64,000 bases of DNA from Ichthyophthirius multifiliis (Eukaryota; Ciliophora; Oligohymenophorea; Hymenostomatida), in assembly GCF_000220395.1 (NCBI RefSeq), contig NW_004086036.1:1-64000 (forward strand), in the 5' to 3' direction. Made by a program: the position numbers and the translations under genes. The notes beneath the pieces were generated by a model. That model did not search any database and had not been told where the DNA came from. It worked only from the letters and a program-made list of their open reading frames with translations. Of this stretch, positions 13,555 through 27,100 are shown one piece after another. Each line of letters opens with the position of its first letter. The stretch's first letter is position 1.

Positions 13555-13960
13555 CAAAGGATCATAAATCAGTCTACTGAACATAATTTATTATTGATTT
13601 ATAATAAATTAGGCTATTTTAAAAAGAATGAAAACAATAACAACTATATAATATGTTATATTCTAGTATATTCTATCAAATAAGATCATATAGGTAAATA
13701 TAAAAAAAAATATATATAAATTTTTTCTTCTCAAAAAAGAGTAGAAATAATCCAGTATTCATTTCATATTACGGGTGAGTCGAGTACTATTAAAAACTAC
13801 AAACTTATCAAATCATCAGGTGACCGGTCTACTATAGTATCAATTCTATAGGGAAATAAATACAGTAAGATACATACACACTCACTGACTCATATTTTCA
13901 ACTATAAGACTTTTTTCTGATATAGAAACGACGATTTTTCAAAACAAAATAATAAATTGG
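13555..13960. ncRNA. GC-richer non-coding island, possible structured RNA gene
   Basis: About 400 bp with clearly more G and C than its surroundings, especially 13740-13960 (for example cgggtgagtcgagtac and caggtgaccggtctac). No long frame with ciliate codon habits is seen on either strand. The segment gtatcaattctataggga (13838-13855) resembles the box A region of U3 snoRNA with about three mismatches, but the other U3 boxes are not evident. The strand is unknown. A structured RNA gene is inference; a promoter or decayed sequence is possible. Confidence 0.28.
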
Positions 13961-14280
13961 GTATGTTTTTTTTTATATATATTAAATTTATTAAGAAAAT
14001 AATAAATTTCAATAAATAAGACAAAAAAATTCATAATTGAATGACTAAATTATAATTTATATTTAGATAATAAAAATAATAAATTTGAATATATAAGAAT
14101 AAGTAATTCATATAATTTTAAATTAGTTTTCGTGGTTAATTAAGATTTATTGAATGACTATAATAATGATTAATAATTAGATAATAAAAATAAGCACTTT
14201 TTTAAATAAATTCTATAATCTGGATATATATAAAATAAATAAAAAGAATAATATTTATTAAATATAATGAATATTTACTT

Positions 14281-14970
14281 ACTTACTTAGTTAATTTAAA
14301 ATTATTAAGTAGAAAAAGTAAAAATATAGAATAACAGTTTACGGCTTTTATAAACAAAACATATTATTTAATTAAATAAAATAAATTATAATAACTAAAA
14401 GGTTTAATCATGCAATTTAATAAAAATAATAATATTATAACTTGAGTAAATTATATAAAAATGAATGAATTAATATTAAAAAGAAACAAAAAAATAGAAT
14501 AAATTAGATAAATCATATTGAATTAAAATACTATAAAATAATTCTACTATAAATGTATAAGATAGTGAATATTTAATAGCTAATATATGAGTTATTATAT
14601 TAATTTAAAAAGCCTTAAAATAAAAAAAGCTAATTTAGTTAATTAAACGACGAAAATATATCAAATAATTTGAAAGAAGTATAACTCAATTAAAAAAAAA
14701 AGTATTAATATAGAAAAATAGAGCAATAAATAAATAGAAAATTTTAGTGATTATTAAATTAGATAAGAAATTAATTTAACATCAAGTTAATAAAATAAAA
14801 TTATTAATAGGAAATAGTCTAATTGTGTTATTTGCTAAATTAAAATTATAAGTTTATTAATTAAAAATAATATAAAAGTATGATTAAAATTTAGAATAAT
14901 TAAAGACTTGATACTAATTTAGTTTTAAAAATAATTAATTCTAATTTAATAATGAATATAGCATGGAGGA
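14281..14970 (+). pseudogene. Possible decayed coding region
   Basis: Several overlapping plus-strand frames give Gln/Lys/Asn-rich peptides with some non-trivial codons, for example EQQFTAFINKTYYLIKQNK near 14330-14380, then a TGA at 14443-14445, and QLNDENISNNLKEVQLNQ near 14640-14690. No single frame persists and no domain is recognisable. Random AT-rich DNA also gives frames of about 75 codons when only TGA stops, so this may be noise. Confidence 0.22.
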
Positions 14971-15661
14971 AATTCATTATTATATGGTTTAGATATAATA
15001 GAATATAAAATAATAAATAAATTGAATTATATTATAAAATATCAAATTATATTGCTTTATAAATTATTATTAATTAATAAATAAAGTTTTTATAATATAA
15101 ATAATTTACAAACATTTAAAATTAATAAATAATTAAATATATAAAATTTTTAAATTTATTTTATTTTTTATTAAAGTAATATTTTTCATATTAACTTTTT
15201 TATTTATTTTTTTAAAAAAATATTATAGAACATAATTATATGATATTATTTTTATTAACATATAATGTTTTACAAAAATATTAAATTTTATTTTACTATA
15301 TATGGAAATCCATTAAATAAATATACTAAAAAGAGCATTTTTTATTTAATATAAATATATGTATATATTACTACATATATAAAGTAAATTAATGACTATA
15401 ATGTATTGTTTTTAAAATAATATATATTTGATAGTTATTTTTATATACTGATTAAATGGAATATATTTGTTTTGATTTGTGCATATTATTAATAATAATA
15501 AAATGAAAATAGAAAGATTGATATATATAATTTATTTTTAGAATTATAAAAGCTATGTATTATTATTATAAAAAGATAAAATTAAGATAATATAATATTT
15601 ATAAAAAAATGAATATTATTTTTATTTTAAGTGTATTTTATAATATTTTAATATATTTTAA

Positions 15662-15740
15662 TTATTGTTCAGATAATTTGGATTGTATTTTCAGAAGGAT
15701 AAACCTTCAAAGTGAGCTGGTTGTTATCATCATAAATTAA
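15662..15740 (-). ncRNA. Box C/D snoRNA candidate
   Basis: A compact GC-richer block. On the minus strand it reads, in order, box C ATGATGA (complement of 15727-15733), 32 nt, box D' CTGA (15691-15694), 18 nt, and box D CTGA (15669-15672). Flanks can pair partly as a short A/T terminal stem. This order, spacing and total length of about 75 nt are those of C/D snoRNAs, which guide 2'-O-methylation of rRNA. No clear C' box is visible and I cannot check rRNA complementarity. A competing reading is the end of a plus-strand ORF (15503-15715), but that does not explain the conserved-looking bases after its stop. Confidence 0.4.
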
Positions 15741-16147
15741 TATATATAGTTTTTTATTTTATTTTATTTTATAAATACATTTTTTTATTATATATTTTTT
15801 ATTTAATATTTTAATAATAATAATATATTTTTTTCTTTTTAAATAATAATTATTTATTTTAGTTTTATATCTATATAAAATTAACTAATAATTACCCTTA
15901 TTTTATTTTAATATAAAAATAACATTTTTATATATGAAACAAAAAATATAATATTTTTTATAATAATACTAATTAAATTTATCTTAAATATATATTTATT
16001 TATATATTAAATATTTTATATTTTATTATATTTACTAATTTTTTTTATTTTTTTTCTCCTTATTACTATTTGGAAAATACTTTTTTTATTTTTTTATAAA
16101 AAATCTTTATACATTATTTTTAAATTTAAAAATAAATTATATTCAAG

Positions 16148-17923
16148 TCATTTTTTAACATAAATGCCATTTATTATTTACTATTTAATATCTGAAATTT
16201 CTTAGCATCTTTAAGCATATTGATAAATATTAGAAATATCTTCTATAGATCTAAGTCCTTTAATAATTATATTTAAATCAGATTTCGCTTATGCAAACAA
16301 ATTATTATTATTTTACAAATACTGCTTAAATTTTAAATTAAATAATTACAATAATTAACTAATTTTATGCTTTTTAAATGGTTCGAATTTTCTTATTTAT
16401 TTACTATTGTATTTTGTTAATTAGCCTTCTATTCTTAATTAATTTATATCTATTTTTATTAAATCAAAATTATATTTTCATGATTTTTTAGTTCAAAATC
16501 TATATTTATTTGTCTTTTTCATAATAATCGAAATATTCTAATTCTCTACATATAGAATTGTGCATTTAATATTGTTCTAAATCAATATATTCTTTGCATT
16601 TATCACAGAATAATTCTAAAGTAAAATTCGATTTGTATTGTATTTTATTATCGTTTTATTAAAAACCTATATTATTAGTATTTTAATGTTCTATTTGTTA
16701 TTAATAATTTTTTGGTAATACTTTAGTAAAAGATAAATTTTTATAATCTAAACTATCATATATAATAGCATTATTTAATATATTATCTTTTTTTTAATTT
16801 GTTTTTGATAAATTTTGTTTTGAGGGAATTTATTCTATATTAAATATCGTTCTATCATTATCTTTATTTATATTTGATTTTGTAGAAAGTTTGGTTTAGG
16901 TATAATTTAGAGTTGGTTAATTTTCTATTCTTTAAAAATTCTTATTTAATTCTGAGTAATCTACACTTTTTTAGGACTAGTGTAAGATTATTGTTTTATT
17001 CTTTTAATCGTTTTAATGAAAGGTTTACTGTGGTTTTTTTTATTTATAAAAAAATAATATTTAGTTTATATATAAATAAATACATTTTATTCGAATTTTT
17101 TTAATATAAAAAATTTGTAGTTTATACTCCGCATTCTTTTTTATTTTAAATTTAGTTTTTTTAAAATTATTAATAATTTTTTTCGGGAATTCTAAAAAAT
17201 TATTATTTAGGAGGAATCGAAAATATTTTTTATTTTTTAGTATTTTGAGATTGATAATTTTAGCTCTTTTAATCATTTATATCTTTATAGAATTCATCTA
17301 ATTTTCTTTATTCTAATTGTATTTATTATTAAGCTTATATATTATCATTATACATATTGGATTAAATATTAACAATATCTTCAGATTATTCAGTATCAGT
17401 AATAAGTTAAGGTTATTTTTTTACTAAGTATTATTCAAGGTTTCAATTTTTACCAGGAACCTCAGTTTTGAGTTAAATGCTATTTTAGTTTTATTGATTT
17501 CTTTTCTCCTAATCTATTAATAATGATTATTTTTCTAATAAATATCTTTCTTATTATAATAACTATTATTATTTTTATAAAATCTAAAATTATATTTCAT
17601 TTTTTTACAAATAAATTTATTAATACTAAAAGGTTTTGCTTCTTATACTTCAAAATTTAAAGGACTTTATTTATTTTTTATAATTGAGAAACCTATTTAT
17701 TTTAAGGAGTTTAGCTTTAATTTATAATTTGGTTATTTTTATTATTATAGGATTGTATTGATTAATTTTTTAGTTGAATTTAGTTATTATTTATATTATT
17801 AATTTGATTATTTATCCCTAAATATGGGCCTTTTTTAGGATGATCAAATGACAAGTTACTTCGATCTTATGGACTTTTATTTTAATAGGAATGAAAGTGT
17901 TAATAAAGGCAATTTTAATCCAT
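16148..17923 (-). CDS. C2HC zinc-finger, Gln/Asn-rich coiled-coil protein
   Basis: The minus-strand gene runs from ATG (complement of 17921-17923) to TGA (complement of 16148-16150). A C-x2-C-x12-H-x4-C finger, CDKCKEYIDLEQYQMHNSIC, lies at about 16553-16612. That spacing matches the zf-C2HC class found in several ciliary and sperm proteins. The C-terminus (SDLNIIIKGLRSIEDISNIY) looks well conserved. Introns are called at 16325-16404 and, more tentatively, a 30-nt one at 17424-17453. Single-base frame breaks occur in at least five A-runs of the coding strand, each fixed by one extra A. This is the highest density in the window, so either undercalling or early decay is possible. Function unknown. 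Confidence 0.6.
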
Positions 17924-18715
17924 TTTTTTGCTATTTTATATATTAATAAATAAATTTTATAATATAGTAATATTTATATATAATAAATTTTTATTTATAT
18001 ATTATTATTAATTTTATCTTATTTTATTAATTTTTTTTATTATTATTGGTTATAAATTCACATTTAAACTTTATATTAATAAAAAGTAAATACAATAATA
18101 CTTAAATTTATATATTTAAGTTAATATATATATAAATATCATGTTTATAATATTTATATAAGTATATTATATATTACTGCTTTTTTAAAAAGTTTGATAA
18201 TATTTTCTAAATTTTCTCAATTTATGTTAAATATTTAATTAATTATTCTTTTTTCATCTTTTTACAAAATTGCCAAAAAAACATTTGAAAAAAATAACAG
18301 ATTATTAATATATTTTTAGTTAGTTATAAGTTTAGAAAATAATATTAATCTTTTTCTTTTTTTAATGTTTATTTTTTTTAAAAAAAAGTTATGGCTTAAT
18401 AATTTTATAGTGTTTAACAGAAAAAATAATAATTTATCAAAAAAAATAATATATTATTTACGAAATATTAATTAAATGTGGTAAATATTTATATTACAAT
18501 TATTAAAATAATATTTTATAAATTTAATATTTCTTAAGCAGTTATGCTTTTATTTAGGACATTTATTAAATGTATTATTTATAATAAAATGATTATATTC
18601 TTAATTTTGTTAATTTATATCTATAAATATGATCCTAAAAATAAATAAAAGGAATGTTTTAAAAACATTAATATTATTATTATAAATATTATTAATATAA
18701 TAAAACTTATTATTA

Positions 18716-18773
<58 letters not shown>

Positions 18774-19436
18774 TTATTATTATTTTTTTTATATTAATTT
18801 ACTTTTTTTTATTATTTATTATTATTTTAGTTTTATTTTTTTATTTATTATTTTATACTATTTTATTAATCTTTTAAAATTTTTAATTTTTTATTATAAT
18901 ATAATTTAATTTTTTATTTTAAATTTATTAGATCATATATTTTTATTAATTTTTAGAAACTAATTTACCTAATTATTTAAATTTATATATTTCTATTTTC
19001 TTTAAAAGTTTTATACTTTAATTAATTTTTATATTAATAATATTAATGTTTTATCATTAAATTATTTTTTTACTTATTTTTTTATTTATTTCAATGTTTT
19101 AAGAATAATTTAAACATAGTTTTAGCTTAAAGTTTTTTTATTATTTTATATTAATATATTTTGTTTTTTATTATGATTTATAATAAATATATTTATATTT
19201 ATTATATTACTTAATTATTAAATCTTATTTATTCTTTATTTTTGTAAATTTAAGAACTAGAATTTATATTTTATTATTATTATTTTTAACAAAAAATTAA
19301 AAATTTATTTTTTATAATAATTTTATTTTTTTATTCTATATATAAATTAGATTTTTTATTATTATTATCAAAAAATAAATACAAAGTATTAAAAATAAGA
19401 TTTTTATATAAAAAAAGAAATAGTTTCTCAAAAATA
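17924..19436. other. Intergenic region with a (TTA)n array
   Basis: A/T-only DNA with a (TTA)n microsatellite at about 18716-18775. A weak small ORF begins at ATG 18391 (MAQQFYSVQQKKQQF...) with a plausible intron at about 18481-18538 and a hydrophobic second part (IIFLILLIYIY). It might be a tiny membrane protein, but support is slight. Confidence 0.4.
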
Positions 19437-19868
19437 ATGAGTATTGCAAATAAATTAGTAGAAGTTCCATATTAAAAATTACCAAAGACACTTATTAAAA
19501 AGATATATTTACCCAACATAGGAAAAATCTAAGTTTTTCATAAAAACTAAAGTAAATTATATATAACAACTGTGAATTTTATAAATAATTACGCACCATC
19601 GATAAAGTATTATAATGAACATTTAAACTTCGAAAGAAAGATTAAGAATGAATAATAAACACCTATATTTAATATATTTGATATTAATTAAACATAAGTA
19701 GAATAAGTTGATGCAGGAAGTATTACACACTTTAATCTTTTATTAAAAAGAATTATGGAAATAAATAATAAAATTAATAATGAAAATAAAGCTTATATTT
19801 TAAATATGAAATCTAACGAATATGAAATTTTGGAAGAAGAAAAATAGAATAAATCATTATTTTAATGA
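19437..19868 (+). CDS. mS25-like mitochondrial ribosomal small-subunit protein
   Basis: An intronless 143-codon frame from ATG 19437 to TGA 19866-19868. The central part, FINNYAPSIKYYNEHLNFER, followed by TPIFNIFDINQTQVEQVDAG and ITHFNLLLKRIMEI, follows the layout of mitochondrial ribosomal protein mS25 (thioredoxin-like L51/S25/CI-B8 fold). In that family a beta strand and helix lead to a 'P.I.Y.N' turn, a middle strand pair, and a helix ending in a basic tail. Length suits the family. The protein would sit in the small subunit of the mitochondrial ribosome. The match is from memory of the family pattern, not a search. Confidence 0.6.
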
Positions 19869-20097
19869 AATAATAATAAAAAAAAATTCTAATATTATAT
19901 TTAAAATATTAAATATTATGTTTTTTTGTTATAAATTAAATATGTAAAAGTATATTTAATTTTATTTTTTTTAAAAAAGATAATATCTGATATTTATTTT
20001 TTAATTAATAAAAATATTTTAAAATTAAAATTATTAAAAAAAAATATTTATTTGAATATAAATAAATGTTTTTAAAAATAAATATTATATATATATA

Positions 20098-20139
<42 letters not shown>

Positions 20140-21183
20140 TTTTTATTTAATAATAATATTCTTTATTAATTTAAATAAAATCAATAAAATATATTTTATA
20201 TTTTTTATATTTATATTTCATTTTTATTTTTTTTTTAGCCAGTTTTATTAAAAATTTAGAAAATAAATAAAATATAATATATTCTTTTTGTTTTTTTTTT
20301 ATTTATTCAAAAACAAAAAAACAATTAAGTTTTTATTTAACTCCTTTTTAATTTTGTACTTTTCGATATAAATAAAAATTAAGAAATTTAATCTAAGTTA
20401 TCTTTTTTTATATTAAAATATTTTATTATTTAAAATTATTTATTTATAATACTATCTTATAGAATACGAAGAATCTATAAAATAATTTTTTTTCCTTTGA
20501 TATTATTTTCATGTTTATAAATTGAAAAAGCTTTTAATTAAGTTAATTTTTTATTTATATATTAAAAGTATTTTAGGACAAAATTTCATATTGATTTATA
20601 TTATTTTTTATAAAATAAGTTATTTATATTTATAAAGAAAAAATAGTTTTTTAATTTTCTTTCCTTAAAATTTACTAATAATTAAATTATTAATTACAAT
20701 GCATAATATATTTTAGTTTTATTATATAAATTAATAAAATGATATTTTTTATATTTATTATATATACTTCATATTTTTTGTTTAATTATATTGATTTAAA
20801 AAATACATAAGAAATATGAAATAATGTATTACTATCCGTCTTTATATTGTCTAAAAATAAAATAGCTATTTGATAATATATATAATTAAGATGACCTTAA
20901 TCAATAAATAAATATTTTTAATCTAAACTATTAATTCTTATTTAATTAACTAAGAACTAAATTCTTAAAATGATTTTTATTTTGTTAAAAGAAAAATATT
21001 GCTAAAGTTTCTATATTTCTTAAATTAATTTGTATTATAATTAATTAAGATATTTTATTTATTTTAATCAAAAATAAATGAACCAATATAAATATTTATT
21101 TATATAAAAATAAACCAAAATATATATATAAATTTAATAGTTTTTAAAAATTTTTTTATAGATCTAAAAAAAAAAATATATAT
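19869..21183. other. Intergenic region, possible minus-strand remnant
   Basis: No clear gene. (TA)n lies at about 20083-20134. On the minus strand between about 20250 and 21080, discontinuous frames yield N/Q/K-rich peptides such as SSQLYILSNSYFIFRQYKDG (near 20830-20890) and INMKIISKEKKLFYRF (near 20460-20515). No start codon or domain ties them together. Either a divergent small gene with introns or chance. Confidence 0.3.
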
Positions 21184-24100
21184 ATGGATTTTAAAAAAAA
21201 CGAAAAAAGGCAATTAAATAATAAAAACGAAAAAATCCAACATTATTTCACATAAGAAGAAGTATTTGCCTATTCTGAGCATATAAATCACTATTTAAAA
21301 GATGATGAAGACCTAAAAAGCATATTACCAATAAATCCTAATAGTGAGGAGTTATTCGAAAAGGTAGGAAATGGCATTTTATTATGTAAATTAATAAATA
21401 TTACACAACCAGGTGCATTAGATGTGACTAAAATAAATACTAAGAACCCTAATATATTTAAGATAAACGAAAACTTGAACATGGCAATTAGTAGTGCTCA
21501 AAAAATAGGATGTGTATGTATTAATATTCATAATTAGAGTATTATGGAGAAATCCGAACATATTATTTTGGGATTATTATGGTAGATTGTTAAAATTTAA
21601 TTATTAGGAATTACTGATGTGAAGAAAAATCCTGATATTTTTAAACTAAAAGGAGAAAACGAAGACGAAAATACGTTTTCTTAATTGCCAAAAGAAAGCC
21701 TGATTATAAGATGGTTTAATTTTCATCTTTCTCATGTGGAACCTGCTAGAAAAATAGCGAATTTGGAACATGATTTATAAGATGGAATTTAGTATATGTA
21801 TCTTTTGAATTAATTGAATAGAAAAAAATGCCCTATAGTGATGTTGGAAGAAGATTAGAAAAATGAAAGGCTAGCTAAGGTTATTGAGTATTCAAAGAAA
21901 TTAGGAGTACCGAACTGTATTAGGTATTAAGATATTCTACATGCCAATTAAAAGTCGAATTTAATATTTTGTGCACATCTATTGAACGTTTGTTCAGGGT
22001 TAAATGGAGAACAGGAAGATGGGCAAGACGAAGAATTGGAAGATTTGGTTGAGTTTTTAAACAGTTTTGGAGTTAATTAAGGATTGGTTAATGGGGTAGA
22101 TGAGATTAGTGAGGAAATTAAAAACGGAAAGCTTTTGAAAAAAATCTAAGATTTGGAAGAAGAAAAGGATAATGAATAATAGTAGGAAGGATAGAATTAA
22201 TAATAAGAATTAAATGAATAAAAGGTCGGATAAAATTATTAAAAGAATAATGAATAATAAAATATAAAGGAAGCTATATAATTAATAAAAAAACAATGTT
22301 TAAAAAGACTAAAGAAATATGTAAATGACCCTTATTTAAAGAAATTAAAAAAGGAAGGAGAAAGTATAGAAGAATTCTAAAAAATTCCAGAGGAAAAGCT
22401 TTTATTAAGATGGGTTAATTATCATATATAAAAAAGTGAAAAGGAAAAAAAAATAACTAATTTTTCGACTGATTTTGAAAATGGAAATGTTTATTTAAAA
22501 CTTTTGGATGAAATTACTGGAAGAAAGGGAATTTCGGGAGGTGAGAATAGGATAGAAAATCAAAAAGAAATCACTTAAATTATCCACGAATATTTTCCGG
22601 TATTAAAAAGTGTAATATGTCCTATTTAAATTAGTAAAAATGAGGATTTAAATACTATTTTTTGCGCATAATTATATGAGGCAAGTTAAGGGAATTTATG
22701 GTAAGAAGAATTAGATGTTTTTTGAAATATATAAATTAATTTTAAATAGAAAAAGAAAGAATTACTAAGGAATAATTAATGGAAAATAAAGAGTAAATAA
22801 TAAACGAATATTTATTAAATAAAGAAGAACAATTGTAAGTAAATGAGGAAAGTATAATTTATAAAAAAGTAGATTTTATATGGGAAAAAGGAATAAAAAA
22901 ACATATATAAATGTAAGTTTAAAATATGGAAATTTTAATAAATTGGGTTAATTTTCATTATGGAAGATAAAAAATAGATAAAATTGAAAATTTCAATTAT
23001 TTAGAATTTTCGGGTTTATTTAATTAATTATTATAGGAAAATAATAAATAGGAATTTTTATATGAATCGTATTAAAAAATATTAGAAAAAATGAAAATTA
23101 ATCAAATTATTTAATTTGAATAATTAATTTAATAAAATGAGATTTTTAATTTTATTTTTATTTCTTAAATTTATTAGGCTTGTCCGTTTTATTTTTTAAA
23201 TGAAATAAGAAGCTTTAGCTAATTTATTAATTTCTTATTTCAAAAATAGATAATTGATGAATTTAATCCGTCTGATTTCATAGAAAAGTTAAAAGATGGC
23301 TTATTATTAAGAAATATAATTAAATTTTTTAGTAAATAGGAAATTTTAGACTGCAAAGATAAAAAAGAAAATATCTCTTTGGCTATTTTAGAGGCTCGAA
23401 AACTCGGGATTTCAGAATAAATAACAATTAATGATGTTTAGGAAGGTAATGAGGAAAAAATGGTAGATTTTTTATTTGAAATTATTAAATTTTCGTTAAT
23501 AAATAATTCCTTTGTGAAAGATAATTAGGCTTTGTAAAAGATTAGTTAAAAAACAGACGAAAGTTTAATTTTAGATTGGTTTAATTTTCATATGGAAAAT
23601 TTACAAATGTAAAAAATTTCTAATTTTAAAGAAGATATTTAAAATGGGGAAAAATATGAAATTTTATTGAATTTTTTATTTAAAAATACGAATTTTTCAA
23701 AAGAAAATTTAATTTAAGAAATTGTTTTTTTTGTAAATGAAAAAGTTTTTGAAAAAAATGAAGTTTTTATATAAGAAATAGATATTTAATAAGGAAACGA
23801 AAGATTAAATTGGATTTTTGCGGCTTAATTATTCAATAAAAAGGCTAAAATTTATAATAGAGATGAAGTTTAGGCTTTTAAAGCTATTATAAATGTCGTT
23901 TTGGATAAAAGTGAGACTTTTTTAGATGATGATGAGTTTTTTGAGAAGATTTTCGGTGAAAAAAATGAGGTTTTAGACAATTTATTATGTAATAAAACGA
24001 AGAATTCTAATATTATTTTAAGGGAAAATAATTAATAAGAACTTCTTGATTTTTTATATAATATTTTATAAAATGAATTAGTTAAAGACATAAAAATAGA

Positions 24101-27100
24101 AGAAGAAAATGAAAATAAATAGGAAGAATTAATATTTAAATAGAAATTAGATAAATTAAAAGAATGGGTTAATAAAATTTTAAAAGAAGATAAGATAAAT
24201 AACTTTTCCTAATTATAAAATATATAATTATATATGAAAATACTTGATTAAATATAAAATAAGAGACCCGAAATTAATTTAGATTTAAATTTAGAGGATT
24301 AAATTATATATAGAGTTTAATAAATGAATGAAAAGATGAAATTTTTGGAAGGTTTTGGGTAAAATTTATTGAAAAAAAATGAAAAAATACATGTTCTTTT
24401 TACTTCTTTAATTTATAAATATGGTAATTTTTCTCGTTTGGGAGAAGTTTTGGCTTATTAAGGTTTTATAAATTATTTTTTTAAGGAAAATGTTATTTAA
24501 GATCAGGGAGTTTTCTTTGAGAGAATTAAAGACAGGAAAATTCTAGCGAAAATTTTGGGAATTTAAGAAGAAAATTTGGATGAAAAAATCGGAAGTTTTT
24601 TACAAAAAAATAACAGTTTAGAAGAATTGTTTGAAAATAAAGATAAAATGCTTGATTTGATAAATTTGGTTATTTTAAGTAAATATATTGATATTGAAAA
24701 ATGTTAAAAAATAAATTTTTAATGAATTGCTAAGAAAAATCATTAGAAACTAATAATATTTATGAAGATATTTTATTAAAGTTTGTGAATTTTCATTTAT
24801 AAAAAAAAGGAATTTCTATTTAAAATTTAAATAAGGATTTTAGCTTGAATTCGTCAATTTTCCTTTAGGAAATTTTGATAAAAGAAGAAGACCATTTTTA
24901 GGGGAAAAATAAAGAATTATTGGAACAAAAAATATTTCAAAATTAAGATTTCATTTTTATTCAAGAAGATGATTTTTTAAAGGAAAATCAAAAATTAAAT
25001 TCATTTTTTTTAAGTTAGGTTCTATTTTGGAAGGCTTAATTATTCCCTAGAGAGGAAATTTCAGTTTTTGTCAATTTTATCAATAATAAAATACAATCCA
25101 ATGATAAATTTTAAGATTTTTAATTATTAGATCGTCTAGATGGAGAAGGTTTTTTTAGATTTATTAGAAAATCATCAGAAGCCTTTTTTTAAGAAAAAGA
25201 GGAAGATTTATAACATTTTAGTGATGAATAAATTCTTGATTTTATGTGGTGTTAATTAAAAAAGGAACTTTTTGAAAATTTCATAGAAAAAAGCGAAGAA
25301 TTTTTGAAAAAATGGGTGAATTTTCACCTTTCTAAATGCAATTAAATTAATGATTTCGAAGAATTAAACAAAGGAGACTAATATAAAATATTATTGAATA
25401 AAATTTGTTAATAATAATAACAAAATTAATATTTGTAATAAGAAAATGATTTATAATAAGATAACAAATTATAACAAATTAAATTATTAGAAGAAATAAT
25501 AGAATTTTCTTAAAAATAATTGAATTGTCCAGTTTGTGTTTATGCCGAAGATTTAATGACTAAAAATAAAAAAGTCCATATTGCTTTTTGTGCGAATTTA
25601 TATAATTGTAGTTAAGGAGGATTATATTTTTAAGATGAAATATAGACTTTAAGTGTATGTTTTAATGAAGTTTTTAAAAATGAAATATAAGTAAACGAAA
25701 ATAATGGAGAATTACTATATATTGTGCCTTAAGAATTCTGGGAATCGAAAAAATAAGGATAAAAGATGTAAATATTGAAAAAAAAGCAAGATAAAATTTA
25801 TTAAATTTATCAGGTTTTGTAATCTTAAATACTTGAAAATATTGATTTTTAGAAAAATCCTTATTTATTATAATTAGAGGATTAATAGGATGTTAATTTA
25901 TATGATTCTCAATAGGAAAATATTTAAATTTTATAAAAGGAAGAAACATAATAATATAAAGACCTATAAAATAAGAAAACATTATTACTAAATTGGATAA
26001 ATTATCATTTAAAAAGAGGAAATCATTAGTAATTAAATTCTTTTTCAGATACTAATAATACTTTATATATGAATTTATTATCTACATTAACTTAAAAAAA
26101 AATATAAAAACATAAATGATAATCCTAATGAAAAAATAGCCTAAATTATTGAAAAAGAGTTAAATATGAATCCCGATTTATACAAAAAAAGGTAAAATAT
26201 ATAAAAGGAAGATCTCTATATAATAATTTTGGGATAAATATATAATAAAATGGGAAGGAATAATGTGGTAGGATGAAATTTATGTATATTCTTAGGTTAT
26301 TAATTATATTTTAAAGGAGAAAATTAATGCTTTTTCGAATTCTGATCTCTTCGAGAGATTTTCGGAAGGTAAAATTTTAATTAAAATGATAGAAAAAAGC
26401 GACAAAAATTACCCGTCAATAAACTCGGGTGAAAAAACGGAATTTTTCAGGCAATTTTTAGAGGCTTGTAGAGAACTTGAAATTTTGTCTTTAAAAAAAT
26501 TAGAAAAATTTAAAGTTGAAGATTTTTTGGAAAAAATAAAATTAAAATTTTGGAATTTTTAAAGTTTTTTTATATAAAATGCTGCTTTTAAAAATCTAAA
26601 AAAACGCCAATATTTATAAAATAACGACTGAAAACAATGTAGAGGATTTTCCATTAGAAAATATACTAGAAAAATGGCTTTCTACTTCCTTTTTATTTAA
26701 ATAGGATTTAAAAAAATTCTCTTATGAATAAATATATGCTCTATTAGATATTTTAAGGCCTTCTCTTTTAAAATAATACCAAAATCAGTCTTTTTCTATC
26801 GATTTATTATTCGAAAAATTAAACCTTTTGAAAATACCGAAAGTATTAAATATATAAATAGCGAAAAGATAACAATAAAATTAATTTTTTAATATTATTT
26901 TACTTTCCTTTATTTTCTTTTAAATTAATGGACTTTCTAATCCAGAAATTAAAGCTTATACTATTTATATTAATGAAAAGATGAAATAATAATATGATTC
27001 TGAAAATATATTCTTTAAAATCCAATAAGGAGCACTATTATGTCATTTAATTAATAAAGAATGGCCTTAAACAATAGATGAAAGAGCCATAAATGAAGAA

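Larger units (their letters stand above)
13056..16147. other. Long region without a confident protein gene
   Basis: It contains a 60-bp (TA)n tract at about 13481-13542, the GC-richer island at 13555-13960, and the C/D snoRNA candidate at 15662-15740. Between 14280 and 14970 there are weak Q/K/N/I-rich reading frames in several phases, broken by TGA (for example at 14443-14445), described separately. The rest is low-complexity A/T. Confidence 0.5.

Noticed and set aside
13838-13855. U3 snoRNA box A match
   Set aside because: About three mismatches and no boxes B, C or D in the expected order, so not called as U3; kept only as a note on the island.
15503-15715. 70-aa plus-strand ORF ending QFGLYFQKDKPSK
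   Set aside because: The N-terminal part is chance-like A/T sequence, and the only varied codons fall in the snoRNA candidate, which also explains the bases after the stop.
22719-22736. Gene end at TGA after LWQEELDVF in the CH array
   Set aside because: One extra T in the T6 run continues the CH pattern (FLKYINQFQIEKERIT) into the next module, so it is treated as a frame break, not a stop.
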